A stretch of 64,000 nt of DNA from Pseudomonas maumuensis (GTDB lineage: Bacteria; Pseudomonadota; Gammaproteobacteria; Pseudomonadales; Pseudomonadaceae), in contig NZ_CP077077.1 of the NCBI RefSeq assembly GCF_019139675.1, positions 4,216,001-4,280,000 on the forward strand, in the 5' to 3' direction. Below the pieces are notes generated by a model. That model did no database searches. It was given only the letters and a program-made list of their open reading frames with translations, and had not been told where the DNA came from. The position numbers and the translations under genes were made by a program. Numbering within the stretch: position 1 is the stretch's first letter; the number at the start of each line of letters is the position of its first letter. This document shows, in pieces, positions 1 to 9,708 of the stretch.

Positions 1-133
1 CCAGGCGCGCCTCCAGTTGGGCGACGTTCTTGCCCACCGCCGCAGGGGTCAATGACAAACGCCGCGCCGCCTCGGCGAAACTGCCGACCTCGGCACTGCG
101 CACGAAGCATTCCAGGCTACTGAACGATTCCAT
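1..133 (-). CDS. LysR-family transcriptional regulator (5' part only)
   Basis: Only the first 44 codons lie in the window; the gene continues beyond base 1. The reverse-strand translation begins MESFSSLECFVRSAEVGSF and continues through a typical LysR winged-helix segment (AEAARRLSLTPAAVGKNVAQ), so the DNA-binding domain is present and the effector domain is cut off. It is divergent from the SDR gene at 258, the usual LysR arrangement with a target gene. Start is ATG at 133. The family call is secure; the effector and regulon are unknown. Confidence 0.85.
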   Translation of the reverse strand, partial: MESFSSLECFVRSAEVGSFAEAARRLSLTPAAVGKNVAQLEARL

Positions 134-141
134 ACTCTTAA

Positions 142-170
142 TTGACAACCAAAGGTTTACTCTGTAGATC
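142..170 (+). promoter_or_regulatory. candidate sigma-70 promoter for the SDR gene
   Basis: A perfect -35 hexamer TTGACA (142-147) is followed after 17 bases by TAGATC (165-170), a partial -10. It lies in the gap between the LysR start and the SDR start. A weak -10 would fit an activator-dependent promoter. This is pattern matching only. Confidence 0.4.
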
Positions 171-257
171 GCGATTACCATCTTATCAGCATGCAATCCA
201 CGTTCGATACTGTGTCCATCCAAGGCATCCGGCCTTGCTTGAACGCAGGAGATCAGC

Positions 258-1007
258 ATGTCCCAAGCACTTCCCCTCACCGGCAAGGTGGCCCTGGTCC
301 AGGGCGGTTCCCGCGGTATCGGCGCGGCCATCGTCCGCCGCCTGGCCCGCGACGGCGCCAAGGTCGCCTTCACCTATGTCAGCTCGAGCACCAGCGCCGA
401 GGCCTTGGCAGGCGAAATCAACAGCGGCGGCGGCCAGGCCCTGGCCCTGCGTGCCGACAGCGCCGACACCCAGGCCGTGCAGCAAGCCGTGGCCGACACC
501 GCGAAGGCCTTCGGCGGCCTGGACATCCTGGTCAACAATGCCGGCGTGCTGGCGGTGGCGCCGGTCGCCGAGTTCGACCTGGCCGATTTCGACCGGCTGC
601 TGGCGGTCAATGTGCGCAGCGTGTTCGTGGCCACCCAGGCGGCGGTAAAACACATGGGCCAGGGTGGGCGGATCATCAACATCGGCAGTACCAATGCCGA
701 GCGCATGCCATTCGCTGGCGGCGCGCCCTATGCCATGAGCAAGTCGGCGCTGGTCGGCCTGACCAAGGGCCTGGCCCGAGACCTCGGGCCGCAGGGGATC
801 ACCGTCAACAATGTGCAGCCTGGGCCGGTGGACACCGACATGAACCCGGCCAGCGGTGAGTTCGCCGAGAGCCTGATTCCGTTGATGGCCATCGGGCGCT
901 ACGGGCAAGCGGACGAGATCGCCAGTTTCGTGGCTTACCTGGCGGGGCCTGAAGCGGGGTACATCACCGGGGCGAGCCTGTTGGCCGATGGTGGTTTTGC
1001 GGCCTGA
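258..1007 (+). CDS. SDR-family NAD(P)-dependent oxidoreductase
   Basis: A 249-residue classical short-chain dehydrogenase/reductase. It has the N-terminal Rossmann motif (QGGSRGIGAA), the NNAG strand motif (VNNAGVLAV), a catalytic serine region (IINIGST) and the YAMSK active-site Tyr-Lys pair. Length is normal for the family. The start ATG follows a GGAG-like ribosome site (cgcaggagatcagc). It resembles 3-oxoacyl-ACP-reductase-like SDRs, but the substrate cannot be read from sequence. The divergent LysR gene at 1-133 probably regulates it. Confidence 0.9.
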   Translation: MSQALPLTGKVALVQGGSRGIGAAIVRRLARDGAKVAFTYVSSSTSAEALAGEINSGGGQALALRADSADTQAVQQAVADTAKAFGGLDILVNNAGVLAVAPVAEFDLADFDRLLAVNVRSVFVATQAAVKHMGQGGRIINIGSTNAERMPFAGGAPYAMSKSALVGLTKGLARDLGPQGITVNNVQPGPVDTDMNPASGEFAESLIPLMAIGRYGQADEIASFVAYLAGPEAGYITGASLLADGGFAA

Positions 1008-1030
1008 TTGGTAATTGCCTGTTCCGGCCT

Positions 1031-1057
1031 CATCGCCGGCAAGCCGGCCCCCACAGG
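1031..1057 (-). repeat. REP element
   Basis: A copy of the P. putida-type REP palindrome (catcgccggcaagccgg core, then cccccacagg). It lies just past the SDR stop, between convergent genes. Such elements are extragenic and can act in mRNA 3'-end stability. Confidence 0.85.
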
Positions 1058-1111
1058 TACAGCGCCGCGTTCAACATCCGCGCCGTACCTGCAGGAGTCG
1101 GCGGCGAAGGG

Positions 1112-1996
1112 TTATCCACCGGCCGCCAGCAGCTTTTCTTCGAGTACGTCCAGAAATGCCCGCGCCGCCGGCGTGGGGCTGGGCGACCAGACCGCGTACA
1201 GATGCCGCACCGGCGCATCCGCCAGCGGCACCATGGCGACATCCTGGAAGCCCCGAGCGATACGCTCGGGGACCAGGCCCACGGCCATACCCCGCTGCAC
1301 GAACTTTTCCACCAGGCGGATATGGCCGATCTCGAACTGCACCCGATGCCGCAACCCCGCCGCCTGGAACGCCTCGTCAGTCTGCCGGCGTGCCCCGGTA
1401 CCTTCGGGAAAATCCACCAGCACCTCATCCACCAGCTCGGCCAAGGTCAGCTGCGCACTGCCCGCCAGCCGGTGGAACGGCGGCAGCACTGCAACCAGTT
1501 CCTCCCGCGCCAACAAACGGTGCTGCACGCCTTGCAGCGTTTCCCCCTGCCACAGCCCGATGAACCCCACGTCCAGGCGCCGCTCGCAGACATCAGCCAT
1601 CAACAGTTCGCTCTTGGCCGTCAGCCAGCGCACATCCACATCCGGGTAGCGCCGATGAAACACCGCCAGCAGATCGACCAGGTCCAGCGCCGTGAGCGAG
1701 CTGATCTCTCCGATCGACAAGCGCCCGCGCACCTGCCCGCAGGCGGCGGCGACATCCTCGGCCACCCGCCGCGCCGCCGCCACCGCTGGCCGCGCGCTGA
1801 GCACGAAGGCCTCGCCGGCCGGGGTCAGGCGCACCCGCCGCGAACTGCGCTCGAACAAGCTTACCCCCAGCTGTGCCTCCAACCGTGCGACTTGATGGCT
1901 GAGGGCCGACTGCACCACGTGGCAGCGCTCGGCGGCGCGGGTGAAACTGCCGGTGTCGGCCACGGCGAGAGCGTATTCGAGCTGCTTGAGATTCAT
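1112..1996 (-). CDS. LysR-family transcriptional regulator
   Basis: A 294-residue LysR regulator. The N-terminal winged helix (MNLKQLEYALAVADTGSF, then AAERCHVVQSALSHQVARLE) is followed by a periplasmic-binding-protein-like effector domain from about residue 90. The ATG at 1996 is chosen because the alignment of the helix-turn-helix starts at MNLKQLEYAL; an upstream in-frame start at 2014 would add six residues. The gene is divergent from the MFS transporter at 2105, and an inverted repeat sits between them, so control of the exporter and autoregulation are likely. The effector is unknown. Confidence 0.88.
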   Translation of the reverse strand: MNLKQLEYALAVADTGSFTRAAERCHVVQSALSHQVARLEAQLGVSLFERSSRRVRLTPAGEAFVLSARPAVAAARRVAEDVAAACGQVRGRLSIGEISSLTALDLVDLLAVFHRRYPDVDVRWLTAKSELLMADVCERRLDVGFIGLWQGETLQGVQHRLLAREELVAVLPPFHRLAGSAQLTLAELVDEVLVDFPEGTGARRQTDEAFQAAGLRHRVQFEIGHIRLVEKFVQRGMAVGLVPERIARGFQDVAMVPLADAPVRHLYAVWSPSPTPAARAFLDVLEEKLLAAGG

Positions 1997-2008
1997 CGAT
2001 CTATCTGC

Positions 2009-2038
2009 TTTCAAGATGGATAAGTTGAAAACTATACA
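2009..2038. promoter_or_regulatory. LysR-type operator and overlapping promoter element
   Basis: Inverted arms TTTCAA (2009-2014) and TTGAAA (2025-2030) flank 10 bases, the dyad geometry expected of a LysR box. A TATACA -10-like hexamer (2033-2038) follows at once on the + strand, 67 bases before the MFS start. The left arm occupies the -35 position. Confidence 0.5.
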
Positions 2039-2104
2039 TTGGCGTCATGCCGGACACTTCCTGATACTTGTCGCCATTCAACCTTGCCTGCAACGAGACT
2101 GCCC

Positions 2105-3292
2105 ATGAACTCCCCGACTCTAGGTCGCGCCCTGATCCTGCTGATGGCCACCGCCACCGGCCTGGCCGTGGCCAGCAACTACTACGCCCAGCCCCTGCTG
2201 CACAGCATCGCCGAGCAGTTCGGCCTGAGCACCGCCAGCGCCGGCACCATCGTCATCGCCGCCCAGCTCAGCTACGGCGCCGGGCTGCTGTTGCTCGCGC
2301 CACTGGGCGATCTGTTCGAGCAGCGTCGACTGATCGTCACCATGGTGCTGATCGCCACCGCCGGCCTGGTGATCAGCGCCTGTGCGCCAAGCCTGCCATG
2401 GCTGTTGTTCGGCACGGCGCTGACCGGGCTGTTCTCGGTGGTGGCCCAGGTGCTGGTACCCATGGCCGCTGCGCTCAGTGCTCCGGATCAGCGCGGTCGC
2501 GCCGTGGGCACGCTGATGAGTGGCCTGTTGCTGGGCATCCTGCTGGCGCGCACCGCCGCAGGCTTCATGGCCGAGCTGGGAGGCTGGCGCAGCATCTACG
2601 TGCTGGCCGCAGTGCTGATGGCCATCAGTGCCCTCGCCCTGTACCGCAGCCTGCCGCAACACCACAGCCACGCAGGCTTGAAATACCCGGCGCTGATCGG
2701 CTCGGTGTTCCGCCTGTTCGTCGAGGAACCGGTGCTGCGCCTGCGCTCGCTGCTGGGCTTGCTGGCGTTCAGCCTGTTCGCGCTGTTCTGGACACCGCTG
2801 GCGTTCCTGTTGAGCGAGGCCCCCTACCATTACTCCGACGCGGTGATCGGCCTGTTCGGCCTGGCCGGGGCGATCGGCGCACTGGCGGCGAACTGGGCCG
2901 GGCGCCTGGCCGACCGCGGCAAAGGCTCGCTGGGCACTACCGTGGGGCTGGTGGCGCTATTGCTGTCGTGGGTGCCGCTGGGGTTTGCGCAGAGCTCGCT
3001 GGTGGCGTTGCTGGTGGGCGTGCTGTTGCTCGACCTGGCGGTGCAGCTGGTGCATGTGAGCAACCAGAACGCGGTGATCGTGCTACGCCCCGAGGCGCGC
3101 ACGCGACTCAATGCCGGGTACATCACCTGCTACTTCGTTGGCGGGGCGCTGGGGTCGCTGCTGGGGACGCAACTGTTCGAGGTGCATGGCTGGGATGGGA
3201 TCGTGGTGGCCGGGCTGGTGATCGGTGCGCTGGCGCTGCTGGTGTGGGGGCTGGCTGAGCGCCGGCGGGGGAAGGCAGTGGTGCCAGCCTGA
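2105..3292 (+). CDS. MFS transporter (drug/metabolite exporter type)
   Basis: A 395-residue polytopic inner-membrane protein of about 12 hydrophobic segments. The first segment reads LILLMATATGLAVASNYYAQ and the MFS loop-2/3 signature appears as LAPLGDLFEQRRLI. The ATG at 2105 is preferred over an upstream TTG at 2039 because the added residues are hydrophilic and unlike MFS N-termini. The N-terminal NYYAQPLLHSIAEQF is typical of the small exporter group often paired with LysR regulators. The substrate is unknown. REP elements follow the stop codon. Confidence 0.88.
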   Translation: MNSPTLGRALILLMATATGLAVASNYYAQPLLHSIAEQFGLSTASAGTIVIAAQLSYGAGLLLLAPLGDLFEQRRLIVTMVLIATAGLVISACAPSLPWLLFGTALTGLFSVVAQVLVPMAAALSAPDQRGRAVGTLMSGLLLGILLARTAAGFMAELGGWRSIYVLAAVLMAISALALYRSLPQHHSHAGLKYPALIGSVFRLFVEEPVLRLRSLLGLLAFSLFALFWTPLAFLLSEAPYHYSDAVIGLFGLAGAIGALAANWAGRLADRGKGSLGTTVGLVALLLSWVPLGFAQSSLVALLVGVLLLDLAVQLVHVSNQNAVIVLRPEARTRLNAGYITCYFVGGALGSLLGTQLFEVHGWDGIVVAGLVIGALALLVWGLAERRRGKAVVPA

Positions 3293-3318
3293 AAGTATTC
3301 TACTGACAACACCTGCCT

Positions 3319-3388
3319 CATCGCCGGCAAGCCAGCTCCCACAGGGTATCGCGCAACATCTGTGGGAGCCGGCTTGCCGGCGATGAGG
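3319..3388. repeat. inverted REP pair (BIME-like)
   Basis: One REP copy at 3319-3345 (catcgccggcaagcc orientation) and a second in opposite orientation at 3361-3388, separated by 15 bases. They sit between the converging MFS and aprF genes, where the pair could form a long hairpin protecting both 3' ends. Confidence 0.85.
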
Positions 3389-3400
3389 CCCGCGCAAGAA

Positions 3401-4750
3401 TCAGGGTCTGCCTTCGATGAACGCCTCATCCACCCGCGCCAGCTGGGTCTCGCTCAACACCCCGGCCTGGTAATGCAACTTGATCCACGCCAACAGGTAG
3501 TCGTAGCGCGCCTGGGCCAGGTCGCGGCGGGTGGTGGCCAACTGCTGTTCGGCGTTGAGCACGTCCAGGTTGACCCGCTCGCCACCTTGCACGCTCTTGC
3601 GCGTGGACACCACCAGCGCCTCGGCCGCCACCAACGCCCGCTGGTAGGCACGCAGCTGGCTGGCACCGGACTGGCAGGCGTTGTACTGCTTGCGCAGCTC
3701 GATCAAGGCGCTGCGCGTGTTGCCATCGAGCTCGTACTCTGCCTGCTCCAGGTGCCGGCTGGCCTGGCGGGTCGAAGCCAGCACCCCGCCCCCGGCGAAG
3801 ATCGGCACGCTCACTTCGATGCCCACGGTATTGGTGTCGTAGCGCTGGTTATAGGTGTTGCCGCTGTCCGACTCCTGGCGCCGCGAAGTAGCGAACGCGG
3901 TGACCTTGGGCAGGTGCCCGGCGCGGTTGCGCTCGACTTCGTAGCGCGCCACTTCCAGGGCTTGGCGCGACGACGCCAGTTGCGGGTTGTTGGCCAGGGC
4001 CCGCTCCTGCCAGGCCTCGTAGCCGCTGGGGTCGACCACCGGCAGGGCGAAGCCCAGGCGCAGCGGCGCCAGGTCCTCGACCCGCACCGCCGGCTCGCCG
4101 ATCAGCGCGCCCAGTTCGCGCAGCGCGGCATCCTGTTCGTTGCGCGCCTTGATCTCCTCGGCATCGGCCAGCTCGTAGCGGGCCTGGGCCTCGAGAATAT
4201 CGGTGCGCGTGCCCTCGCCGGCGTCGAACAGACGCTGGTTCTGCTGGAACTGCTGGCGGTAGGCCTGCTTGCTGGCGACGCTGATGGCGATCTGGTCCTG
4301 GGCGAACAGCGCCTGGGTGTAGCTGGTCATCACCCGCACCAGCAGTTGCTGGCTCTGGTCGCGGAAGCTCTCATCGGCGAACAGCGCCTGGGCCACGCCC
4401 TTGCGGTAGCTCGAATAGGCTTCGTAGTCGAACAGCGGCTGCTGGAGGATGAAGGTCGAGCCCATGCTGTTGTAGGTGCGGTCCTCTTTCTGTCGACGCG
4501 AATCGCCGAGGTAGCGCACCTCGGAATCGTTGCGCCCCTTGTTGTAGCTGTACGACAGGCTGGGTAGCAGGCCGGCGCGGCCGATGGCGCGGTATTCCTG
4601 GCCGGCTTCGCGGGCCTTGAACGCCGCGAGGTAGGTCGGATCGCGGCGCAGGGCCTGCTCGTATACCTGGAACGGCCCCATGGCGGCCTGGGCGGCGGTC
4701 GGCAGCCAGGCGCAGGCCAGCAGCAGCCCGATCAGTGGGAACTTCTTCAC
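3401..4750 (-). CDS. aprF: TolC-family outer-membrane channel of the protease type I secretion system
   Basis: A 449-residue outer-membrane efflux protein. The signal peptide is LIGLLLACAWLPTAAQA, followed by two repeated coiled-coil/OEP segments. It ends with the pattern LLAWIKLHYQAGVLSE common to PrtF/AprF proteins. It is the last gene of the apr operon, starting 9 bases after aprE ends, and provides the exit duct for AprA across the outer membrane together with AprD and AprE. Family and operon place are clear; the symbol rests on gene order. Confidence 0.9.
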   Translation of the reverse strand: MKKFPLIGLLLACAWLPTAAQAAMGPFQVYEQALRRDPTYLAAFKAREAGQEYRAIGRAGLLPSLSYSYNKGRNDSEVRYLGDSRRQKEDRTYNSMGSTFILQQPLFDYEAYSSYRKGVAQALFADESFRDQSQQLLVRVMTSYTQALFAQDQIAISVASKQAYRQQFQQNQRLFDAGEGTRTDILEAQARYELADAEEIKARNEQDAALRELGALIGEPAVRVEDLAPLRLGFALPVVDPSGYEAWQERALANNPQLASSRQALEVARYEVERNRAGHLPKVTAFATSRRQESDSGNTYNQRYDTNTVGIEVSVPIFAGGGVLASTRQASRHLEQAEYELDGNTRSALIELRKQYNACQSGASQLRAYQRALVAAEALVVSTRKSVQGGERVNLDVLNAEQQLATTRRDLAQARYDYLLAWIKLHYQAGVLSETQLARVDEAFIEGRP

Positions 4751-4759
4751 TGGCGGTCC

Positions 4760-6052
4760 TTATTGTTCGGTCAAGGCGGTGCCTGCACGGTCGAGCAGGG
4801 GTTTGAACAGGTAGTTGAGCAGCGAGCGCTCGCCGGTGCGCACGAACAGCTCGGCGGGCATGCCCGGGCGTATGGCCAGGCCCTGCAGACGCGCCAGCGC
4901 TTCTTCGCTAACCGTGCTGCGCAGCACGTAGTACGGCTGGCCACTGCGCTCGTCGATCAGCTGGTCGGCCGACACCAGCGCCACTTCGCCGGTAACCCGT
5001 GGCGTGCGGTTCTGGTTGAAGGCGGTGAACAGGATGTCCACCGGCAACTGCGGTGCCACCTTGTCCACCAGGTTCACCGGCAGGCGCCCTTCCACTTCCA
5101 GCGCGGTGCCCTGGGGCACGATCTCCAGCAAGGTATCGCCGGCCCGCACCACGGCGCCTTCGGTATGCACGCCAAGGTTCACCGCGATGCCGTCGGCCGG
5201 GGCGATAATCTCGCTGTGCTGCAGCTCAAAGTGCGCGGAGTTGAGCTGCTGCTCCAAGGTCGCGGCCTTGACCTGGGCTTCGGCCAACTGGCTGCGCACC
5301 TCTTTCTGATACTCTTCGCGGCGCTGCTGCAAGTTGAGCCGGGCCTCGACGATCACCTGCTCCAGACGCGCGCTTTCGCCGGCGTTCTGCGCCAGGTCGC
5401 GCTGCACCTGCGACAGCTGGCGCTGGTACTCCAGCACGCGGTTGCGTGGGATATAGCCCTCGCCGGCCAGCGGGCGCAGGCTGTCGAGCTGCTCGCGCAG
5501 CGAATCGGCCTGGGCCTGCAGGTCGCTGCGCGCCCGGCGCATGCCGGTCAACTGCGCCTGGGAGCCATCGATGCTGGCGGCCAGGGCGCCCTGCTCGCGG
5601 GCCTGGGCCTGGCGGCGGCTGTCGAACAGCTGGCGCTGGCCTTCGAGGATCAGCGCCAGGCGAGCATCGGCGTCTTCGAGCAGTTCCCCGGGAAACTGCA
5701 CCTGGCCAAGGTTGTCGCGCTCGCTCTGCCAGCGCGCCAGGGCGGCGCGGGTCATGCGGTACTGAGCCTGCAGCGCATCGACGTCGGCCTGCACCTGGGT
5801 GCGGTCGAGGCGGAACAGCGGCTCGCCCTGGCGCACTAACTGGCCTTCGCTGACCAAAATGCGGCTGACCACGCCCGCGCCCATGGACTGCACCGCCTTG
5901 CGCTTGCCCGACACCACCACGGTGCCCTGCACCGGCACGCCTTGGTCGAGCGGGGCGAGGCTGGCCCAGGCCATGAAACCGCCGAAACCGACCAGGGTCA
6001 GCCACCACCCCAGACGAACATGGAAACGTGCATCACGGGTGTGCTGGCTCAT
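4760..6052 (-). CDS. aprE: HlyD-family periplasmic adaptor of the type I secretion system
   Basis: A 430-residue membrane-fusion protein. A short cytoplasmic N-terminus is followed by one membrane segment ([21 protein letters not shown]), a lipoyl-like half motif ([18 protein letters not shown]), a long coiled coil (about residues 90-280), the second lipoyl half ([19 protein letters not shown]) and a beta-barrel domain with the [10 protein letters not shown] ending typical of HlyD/PrtE. Its ATG overlaps the aprD stop by four bases, so translation is probably coupled. It joins AprD in the inner membrane to AprF in the outer membrane. Confidence 0.92.
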   Translation of the reverse strand: MSQHTRDARFHVRLGWWLTLVGFGGFMAWASLAPLDQGVPVQGTVVVSGKRKAVQSMGAGVVSRILVSEGQLVRQGEPLFRLDRTQVQADVDALQAQYRMTRAALARWQSERDNLGQVQFPGELLEDADARLALILEGQRQLFDSRRQAQAREQGALAASIDGSQAQLTGMRRARSDLQAQADSLREQLDSLRPLAGEGYIPRNRVLEYQRQLSQVQRDLAQNAGESARLEQVIVEARLNLQQRREEYQKEVRSQLAEAQVKAATLEQQLNSAHFELQHSEIIAPADGIAVNLGVHTEGAVVRAGDTLLEIVPQGTALEVEGRLPVNLVDKVAPQLPVDILFTAFNQNRTPRVTGEVALVSADQLIDERSGQPYYVLRSTVSEEALARLQGLAIRPGMPAELFVRTGERSLLNYLFKPLLDRAGTALTEQ

Positions 6053-7770
6053 GCGCCACCTCCGGCTTGCAGGGGTCGTTGCGCCGGGGCCTGGCCCATG
6101 GCGTGGAGGATGTCGCGGGCCGGGCCGAAGCCCTGCATGCGCCCTTCGTTCATCACCAGCAGCTTGTCGGCCTGGGCCAGCGCCGCGCTGCGGTGGGTCA
6201 CCAGCACCACGGTGCGGCCCTGGGCCTTGAGCTGGACGATGGCGTTGGCCAGGGCGGCTTCGCCGTGGCTGTCGAGGTTGGAGTTGGGTTCGTCGAGCAC
6301 GATCAGCCGGGCATCGCCGTACAGGGCGCGGGCCAGGGCGATGCGCTGCTTCTGGCCGCCGGACAGGTCCACCCCCTCCTCGCCGAGGCGCGTGTCGTAG
6401 CCCTGGGGCAGGCGCAGGATCAGGTCATGCACGCCCGCCAGGCGCGCCGCCTCGACCACCTTGATGCCGTCCAACTCGCCAAAGCGGGCGATGTTCTCGG
6501 CGATGCTGCCACGCAGCAACTCGATGTTCTGCGGCAGATAGCCGATGTGCGGGCCCAGTGCGTCGCGGTCCCATTGGCTGAGTTCGGCGCCATCGAGGCG
6601 CACATGGCCGCTCAGGGTCGGCCAGACGCCGACCAACACTTTGGCCAGGGTCGACTTGCCCGAACCCGAAGCCCCCAGCACGCCGAGCAGCTCGCCCGGC
6701 GCCAAGGCGAAGTTCACTTGTTGCAGGGTGGCCAGGTTGCGCCCGGGCGGGCCAGCGCTGACCTGCTCCACCGCCAGTTGCCCGGTGGGCACCGGCAAGG
6801 GCATCGGAGTCGGCGGCTCGGGGTGCTCGCGCAGCAGCCCGTCCAGGCGTTGGTAGGCCAGCTGCGCGCCGCTCCATTGCTTCCATACCGCGATCAACTG
6901 GTCGATCGGCGCCAGCACCCGGCCCATGAGGATGGAGCCGGCGATCATCATGCCCGGGGTCATCTGCCCCTCGATCACCAGCAGCGCGCCCAGCCCCAGC
7001 ACCAGCGATTGCAGGCACAGGCGCAGGCCTTTGCTGGTGGCGGTGATCACCGCCGAGGTGTCGCTGGCCTTGTTCTGCAGGTCGAGGAACCGTCCGTGCA
7101 GGCTGAACCAGCGCTGGCGCAGCGCGCCAAGCATGCCCATGGCCTGGATGCTCTCGGCGCTCTGCAACTGGCTGCCGGCCAGTTGCGTCGACTGATGCTG
7201 GAAGCCACTGGCCTCGGCCAGGGTGGCATGGGTGAGGCGCTCGTTGAGGATCGCCAGGGCGATCAGCAGCAGCGCGCCGACCGTGGCCATCACGCCCAGC
7301 CAGACGTTGAAAGCGAAGATCACCGCCAGGTAGATGGGGAACCAGGGCGCATCGAAGAAGGCGAACAACGCGGGGCCGGTGATGAACTGGCGCAGCTGGG
7401 TCAGGTCGCCCAGGGCCTGGCCGGCGGCGCCGTCGCGCTGGCGCAGGTTGCGTTCAAAGGCGGCGCGATAGACCTTCAGGTTGAACGTCTTTTCCAACTG
7501 GTTGCCGACCCGGATGACAATGAAACTGCGTACGGCCTCGAGCCCGCCGATATAAACGAAGAAGCCGACAACCATCAATGTCAGCACCCACAAAGTTGTC
7601 GTGCTCTGCGAACTCAGTACACGGTCGTACACTTGAAGCATATATATCGACGGCACCAGCATGAGCAAGTTGATCAATGCCGTGAAACAGCCGACGCTGA
7701 TCAAAGTCGACTTATGTTCGCCGAGTGCCGCCCACAAAGGCGCCCCGGGCTTTTTGCTCGGTAGTTTCAT
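6049..7770 (-). CDS. aprD: type I secretion ABC transporter (permease-ATPase)
   Basis: A 573-residue half-transporter with an N-terminal six-helix membrane domain (to about residue 310) and a C-terminal ABC ATPase. The Walker A is GASGSGKST, the signature is [14 protein letters not shown], and the Walker B is [12 protein letters not shown] with an H-loop (VVLVTHR). There is no N-terminal C39 peptidase domain, as expected for exporters of RTX proteins with uncleaved C-terminal signals. It energises export of AprA. A 24-bp perfect palindrome lies just upstream of its start. Confidence 0.94.
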   Translation of the reverse strand: MKLPSKKPGAPLWAALGEHKSTLISVGCFTALINLLMLVPSIYMLQVYDRVLSSQSTTTLWVLTLMVVGFFVYIGGLEAVRSFIVIRVGNQLEKTFNLKVYRAAFERNLRQRDGAAGQALGDLTQLRQFITGPALFAFFDAPWFPIYLAVIFAFNVWLGVMATVGALLLIALAILNERLTHATLAEASGFQHQSTQLAGSQLQSAESIQAMGMLGALRQRWFSLHGRFLDLQNKASDTSAVITATSKGLRLCLQSLVLGLGALLVIEGQMTPGMMIAGSILMGRVLAPIDQLIAVWKQWSGAQLAYQRLDGLLREHPEPPTPMPLPVPTGQLAVEQVSAGPPGRNLATLQQVNFALAPGELLGVLGASGSGKSTLAKVLVGVWPTLSGHVRLDGAELSQWDRDALGPHIGYLPQNIELLRGSIAENIARFGELDGIKVVEAARLAGVHDLILRLPQGYDTRLGEEGVDLSGGQKQRIALARALYGDARLIVLDEPNSNLDSHGEAALANAIVQLKAQGRTVVLVTHRSAALAQADKLLVMNEGRMQGFGPARDILHAMGQAPAQRPLQAGGGA

Positions 7771-7785
7771 GTTTCGCCCTTGCTT

Positions 7786-7809
7786 GCCTGAAACTTTAAA
7801 GTTTCAGGC
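7786..7809. promoter_or_regulatory. 24-bp perfect palindrome between aprI and aprD
   Basis: Bases 7786-7797 (gcctgaaacttt) are exactly repeated in reverse complement at 7798-7809. The element fills half of the 44-base gap between the aprI stop and the aprD start. No U-run follows on the minus strand, so it does not look like a simple terminator. Possible roles are an mRNA stem controlling the protease:transporter ratio, a processing site, or an operator. Confidence 0.7.
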
Positions 7810-7814
7810 CGGGG

Positions 7815-8192
7815 TTATTTGTCCAAGTGCTGGAGCACCAGTTGGGTACCGTCCGGCCGAGTCCAGGCGTAACGCTTGGCCCCCTCGCGACTGAAATGCA
7901 CCACGCTGCTGCCGTCGCCGCCCACCAGGGCCAAGGTGTCGGGCGTCACCAGCCAGCTGCCGGGGCGCAGGCCCAACAGGTCCCTGGCACAGTCCAGGTC
8001 GCCTTCGATTTCGCCTTCCGTGGCGCCCAGGTGCAGGTTGCAGGCCTGCGCCTGCTGCTGTTCGGGGTAAAGCGTCCAATCACCGGCCATTTGCGCGGCG
8101 TTGGGGAGTAACAGGCTGCTCGCCATACCTACCTCGGTCATCGACATCAGGGTAATCGCGGCCAGCGCGATCGTTCGCAAGGTTGCTTTCAT
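7815..8192 (-). CDS. aprI: serralysin inhibitor (Inh/AprI family, I38)
   Basis: A 125-residue secreted protein. A Sec signal (TIALAAITLMSMTEVGMAS) is followed by a small beta-barrel inhibitor domain with AGDWTLYPE near the mature N-terminus and two cysteines (about 51 and 68) placed for the family disulfide. In related bacteria this protein stays in the periplasm and inserts its N-terminus into the serralysin active site, protecting the cell. It lies 51 bases after aprA in the same operon. Confidence 0.88.
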   Translation of the reverse strand: MKATLRTIALAAITLMSMTEVGMASSLLLPNAAQMAGDWTLYPEQQQAQACNLHLGATEGEIEGDLDCARDLLGLRPGSWLVTPDTLALVGGDGSSVVHFSREGAKRYAWTRPDGTQLVLQHLDK

Positions 8193-8243
8193 TCGTCCGC
8201 CTCGCCGGCAAAAGGGCGACGCGCGAGCGCCGCCCCTGTTGCA

Positions 8244-9701
8244 TCAGACCACGATGTCGGTGACAGCGGCCTGGCCAACGGTGGTCACCAGGAAATCAGC
8301 CGAGGCGTTTCCGGTGAAGTCGATGGACAGGCTGCCCAGGTTGGTGGCCTGGTCGTAGGTCAGCAGAGCCTCGCCGGCGTGGCCGGTGAAGGCGTTGACG
8401 AACTGCAGCGGCAGCTTGTTCACGGCAAACGCGGAGATGGCCGACAGGTCGATCTTGTCCACGCCCGAGGTGAAGTCCATGATGCGATCCGGTGCCGCCT
8501 TGGTGGAATCGCTGACAGCCGCGAACACGAAGGTGTCCGAGCCGCTGCCGCCCCACAGCTGGTCGGCGCCGCCGCCGCCGTAGATGATGTCGTTGCCGGC
8601 ACCACCCTTGAGCACGTTGGCCAGCGCATTGCCGATCAGCAGGTCGTTGCCCGAGCCGCCGAAGGCGTTTTCGATGGTCACGCCCTTGGCGATGGACACG
8701 TTGCCGACCATACCGCCGACATCGGAGAACGACGCTTCGTTGAGGTTGATCTTCTGGTTCTGGGTGAAGCCCGAGAAGTCGAAGGTGTCGTTGCCGCCGC
8801 CGTCCCACACCGAGAACACCAGCTTCGACGAGGCCGAGGTGGCCGAGTAGAAGTCGCGATCAGCGGTGGAGTTGAAGCCGTAGGTGGTGTCGCTGGCACG
8901 GGTGGCGTAGTTGGCGCCGTAGAGCTTCTGGATCGCCAGGATGTCGTCCATCAGCGGGGCCGAGGCGTAGTACTGACCGCCGCCCTTGATGAAGTTCTGC
9001 CCGTTGTTGCTTTCGCTCCAGTAGCTCATGACGCTGTAGCCACGGGTGTCCTGGGCGTAGTCGGCGTCACGGTAGGTCGGGTTGCCCTCGCCAGCGTTGT
9101 AGTCGCCGGGGTGGGACAGGCCGAGCACGTGGCCGATCTCGTGGGTCAGGGTCTGGCGCCCGTAGTTGCCGGTGCCTGGGGTGATGTTGACCTGGTAGCC
9201 GCTGTTGATCAGGTACCAGGACTCGCCCTTGTGCGAACCTGGGCCGTCGAACGGCAGGTAGGCGAACGCTGCGCCGCCGTTGCTGGCGCTGAAGTTGCCG
9301 AAGGTCATGTGACCGTCGCCGCCCGACCCTGCCTCGGTGAAGGTGACCTTGGCCACGTCCGCCCAGGACTGCATGGAGAGCTTGGCCTGTTGTTTCTGCA
9401 GGTCGCTGAACTGGCTGAACGAGCCCAGTCCGCGGCTGTAGAAGTCAGACGGTGCCTTGGTCAGGAAGGTGTAGGTGAGGCTGATCGTGCCGTCCTTGTT
9501 CAGGTCCTTCCAGGCTGCGCCATCACGCAGGATGTGGTCGGCGGCCTGGTCGGCCGTGAAGGACTTCTTGCCATTGATGTTCGCGCCGCCGCGATCGTAC
9601 TGGTGGGCAAAGCTATCGATCAGGCCGAACGAAGAACTTGGCCCCTTGGGTTGCAGTGCGGAAACGGCCGATGCAATAGCGTTTTCTTTGACTTTCGACA
9701 T
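8244..9701 (-). CDS. aprA: serralysin-family zinc metalloprotease, secreted RTX protein
   Basis: A 485-residue extracellular alkaline protease. It has no Sec signal. The zinc motif [11 protein letters not shown] spans residues 187-197 and the Met-turn (SVMSYW) follows at about 223-228. Calcium-binding RTX nonapeptides of GGxGxDxxx type run from about 348 to 391 ([30 protein letters not shown]). The C-terminus ends in an acidic residue plus three hydrophobics (DIVV), the uncleaved type I secretion signal. The whole export system follows in the operon. Homologues are virulence factors against insects in P. entomophila and are GacA/Rsm-controlled in other pseudomonads; that role here is inference. 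Confidence 0.97.
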   Translation of the reverse strand: MSKVKENAIASAVSALQPKGPSSSFGLIDSFAHQYDRGGANINGKKSFTADQAADHILRDGAAWKDLNKDGTISLTYTFLTKAPSDFYSRGLGSFSQFSDLQKQQAKLSMQSWADVAKVTFTEAGSGGDGHMTFGNFSASNGGAAFAYLPFDGPGSHKGESWYLINSGYQVNITPGTGNYGRQTLTHEIGHVLGLSHPGDYNAGEGNPTYRDADYAQDTRGYSVMSYWSESNNGQNFIKGGGQYYASAPLMDDILAIQKLYGANYATRASDTTYGFNSTADRDFYSATSASSKLVFSVWDGGGNDTFDFSGFTQNQKINLNEASFSDVGGMVGNVSIAKGVTIENAFGGSGNDLLIGNALANVLKGGAGNDIIYGGGGADQLWGGSGSDTFVFAAVSDSTKAAPDRIMDFTSGVDKIDLSAISAFAVNKLPLQFVNAFTGHAGEALLTYDQATNLGSLSIDFTGNASADFLVTTVGQAAVTDIVV

Positions 9702-9708
9702 GCAGGTT

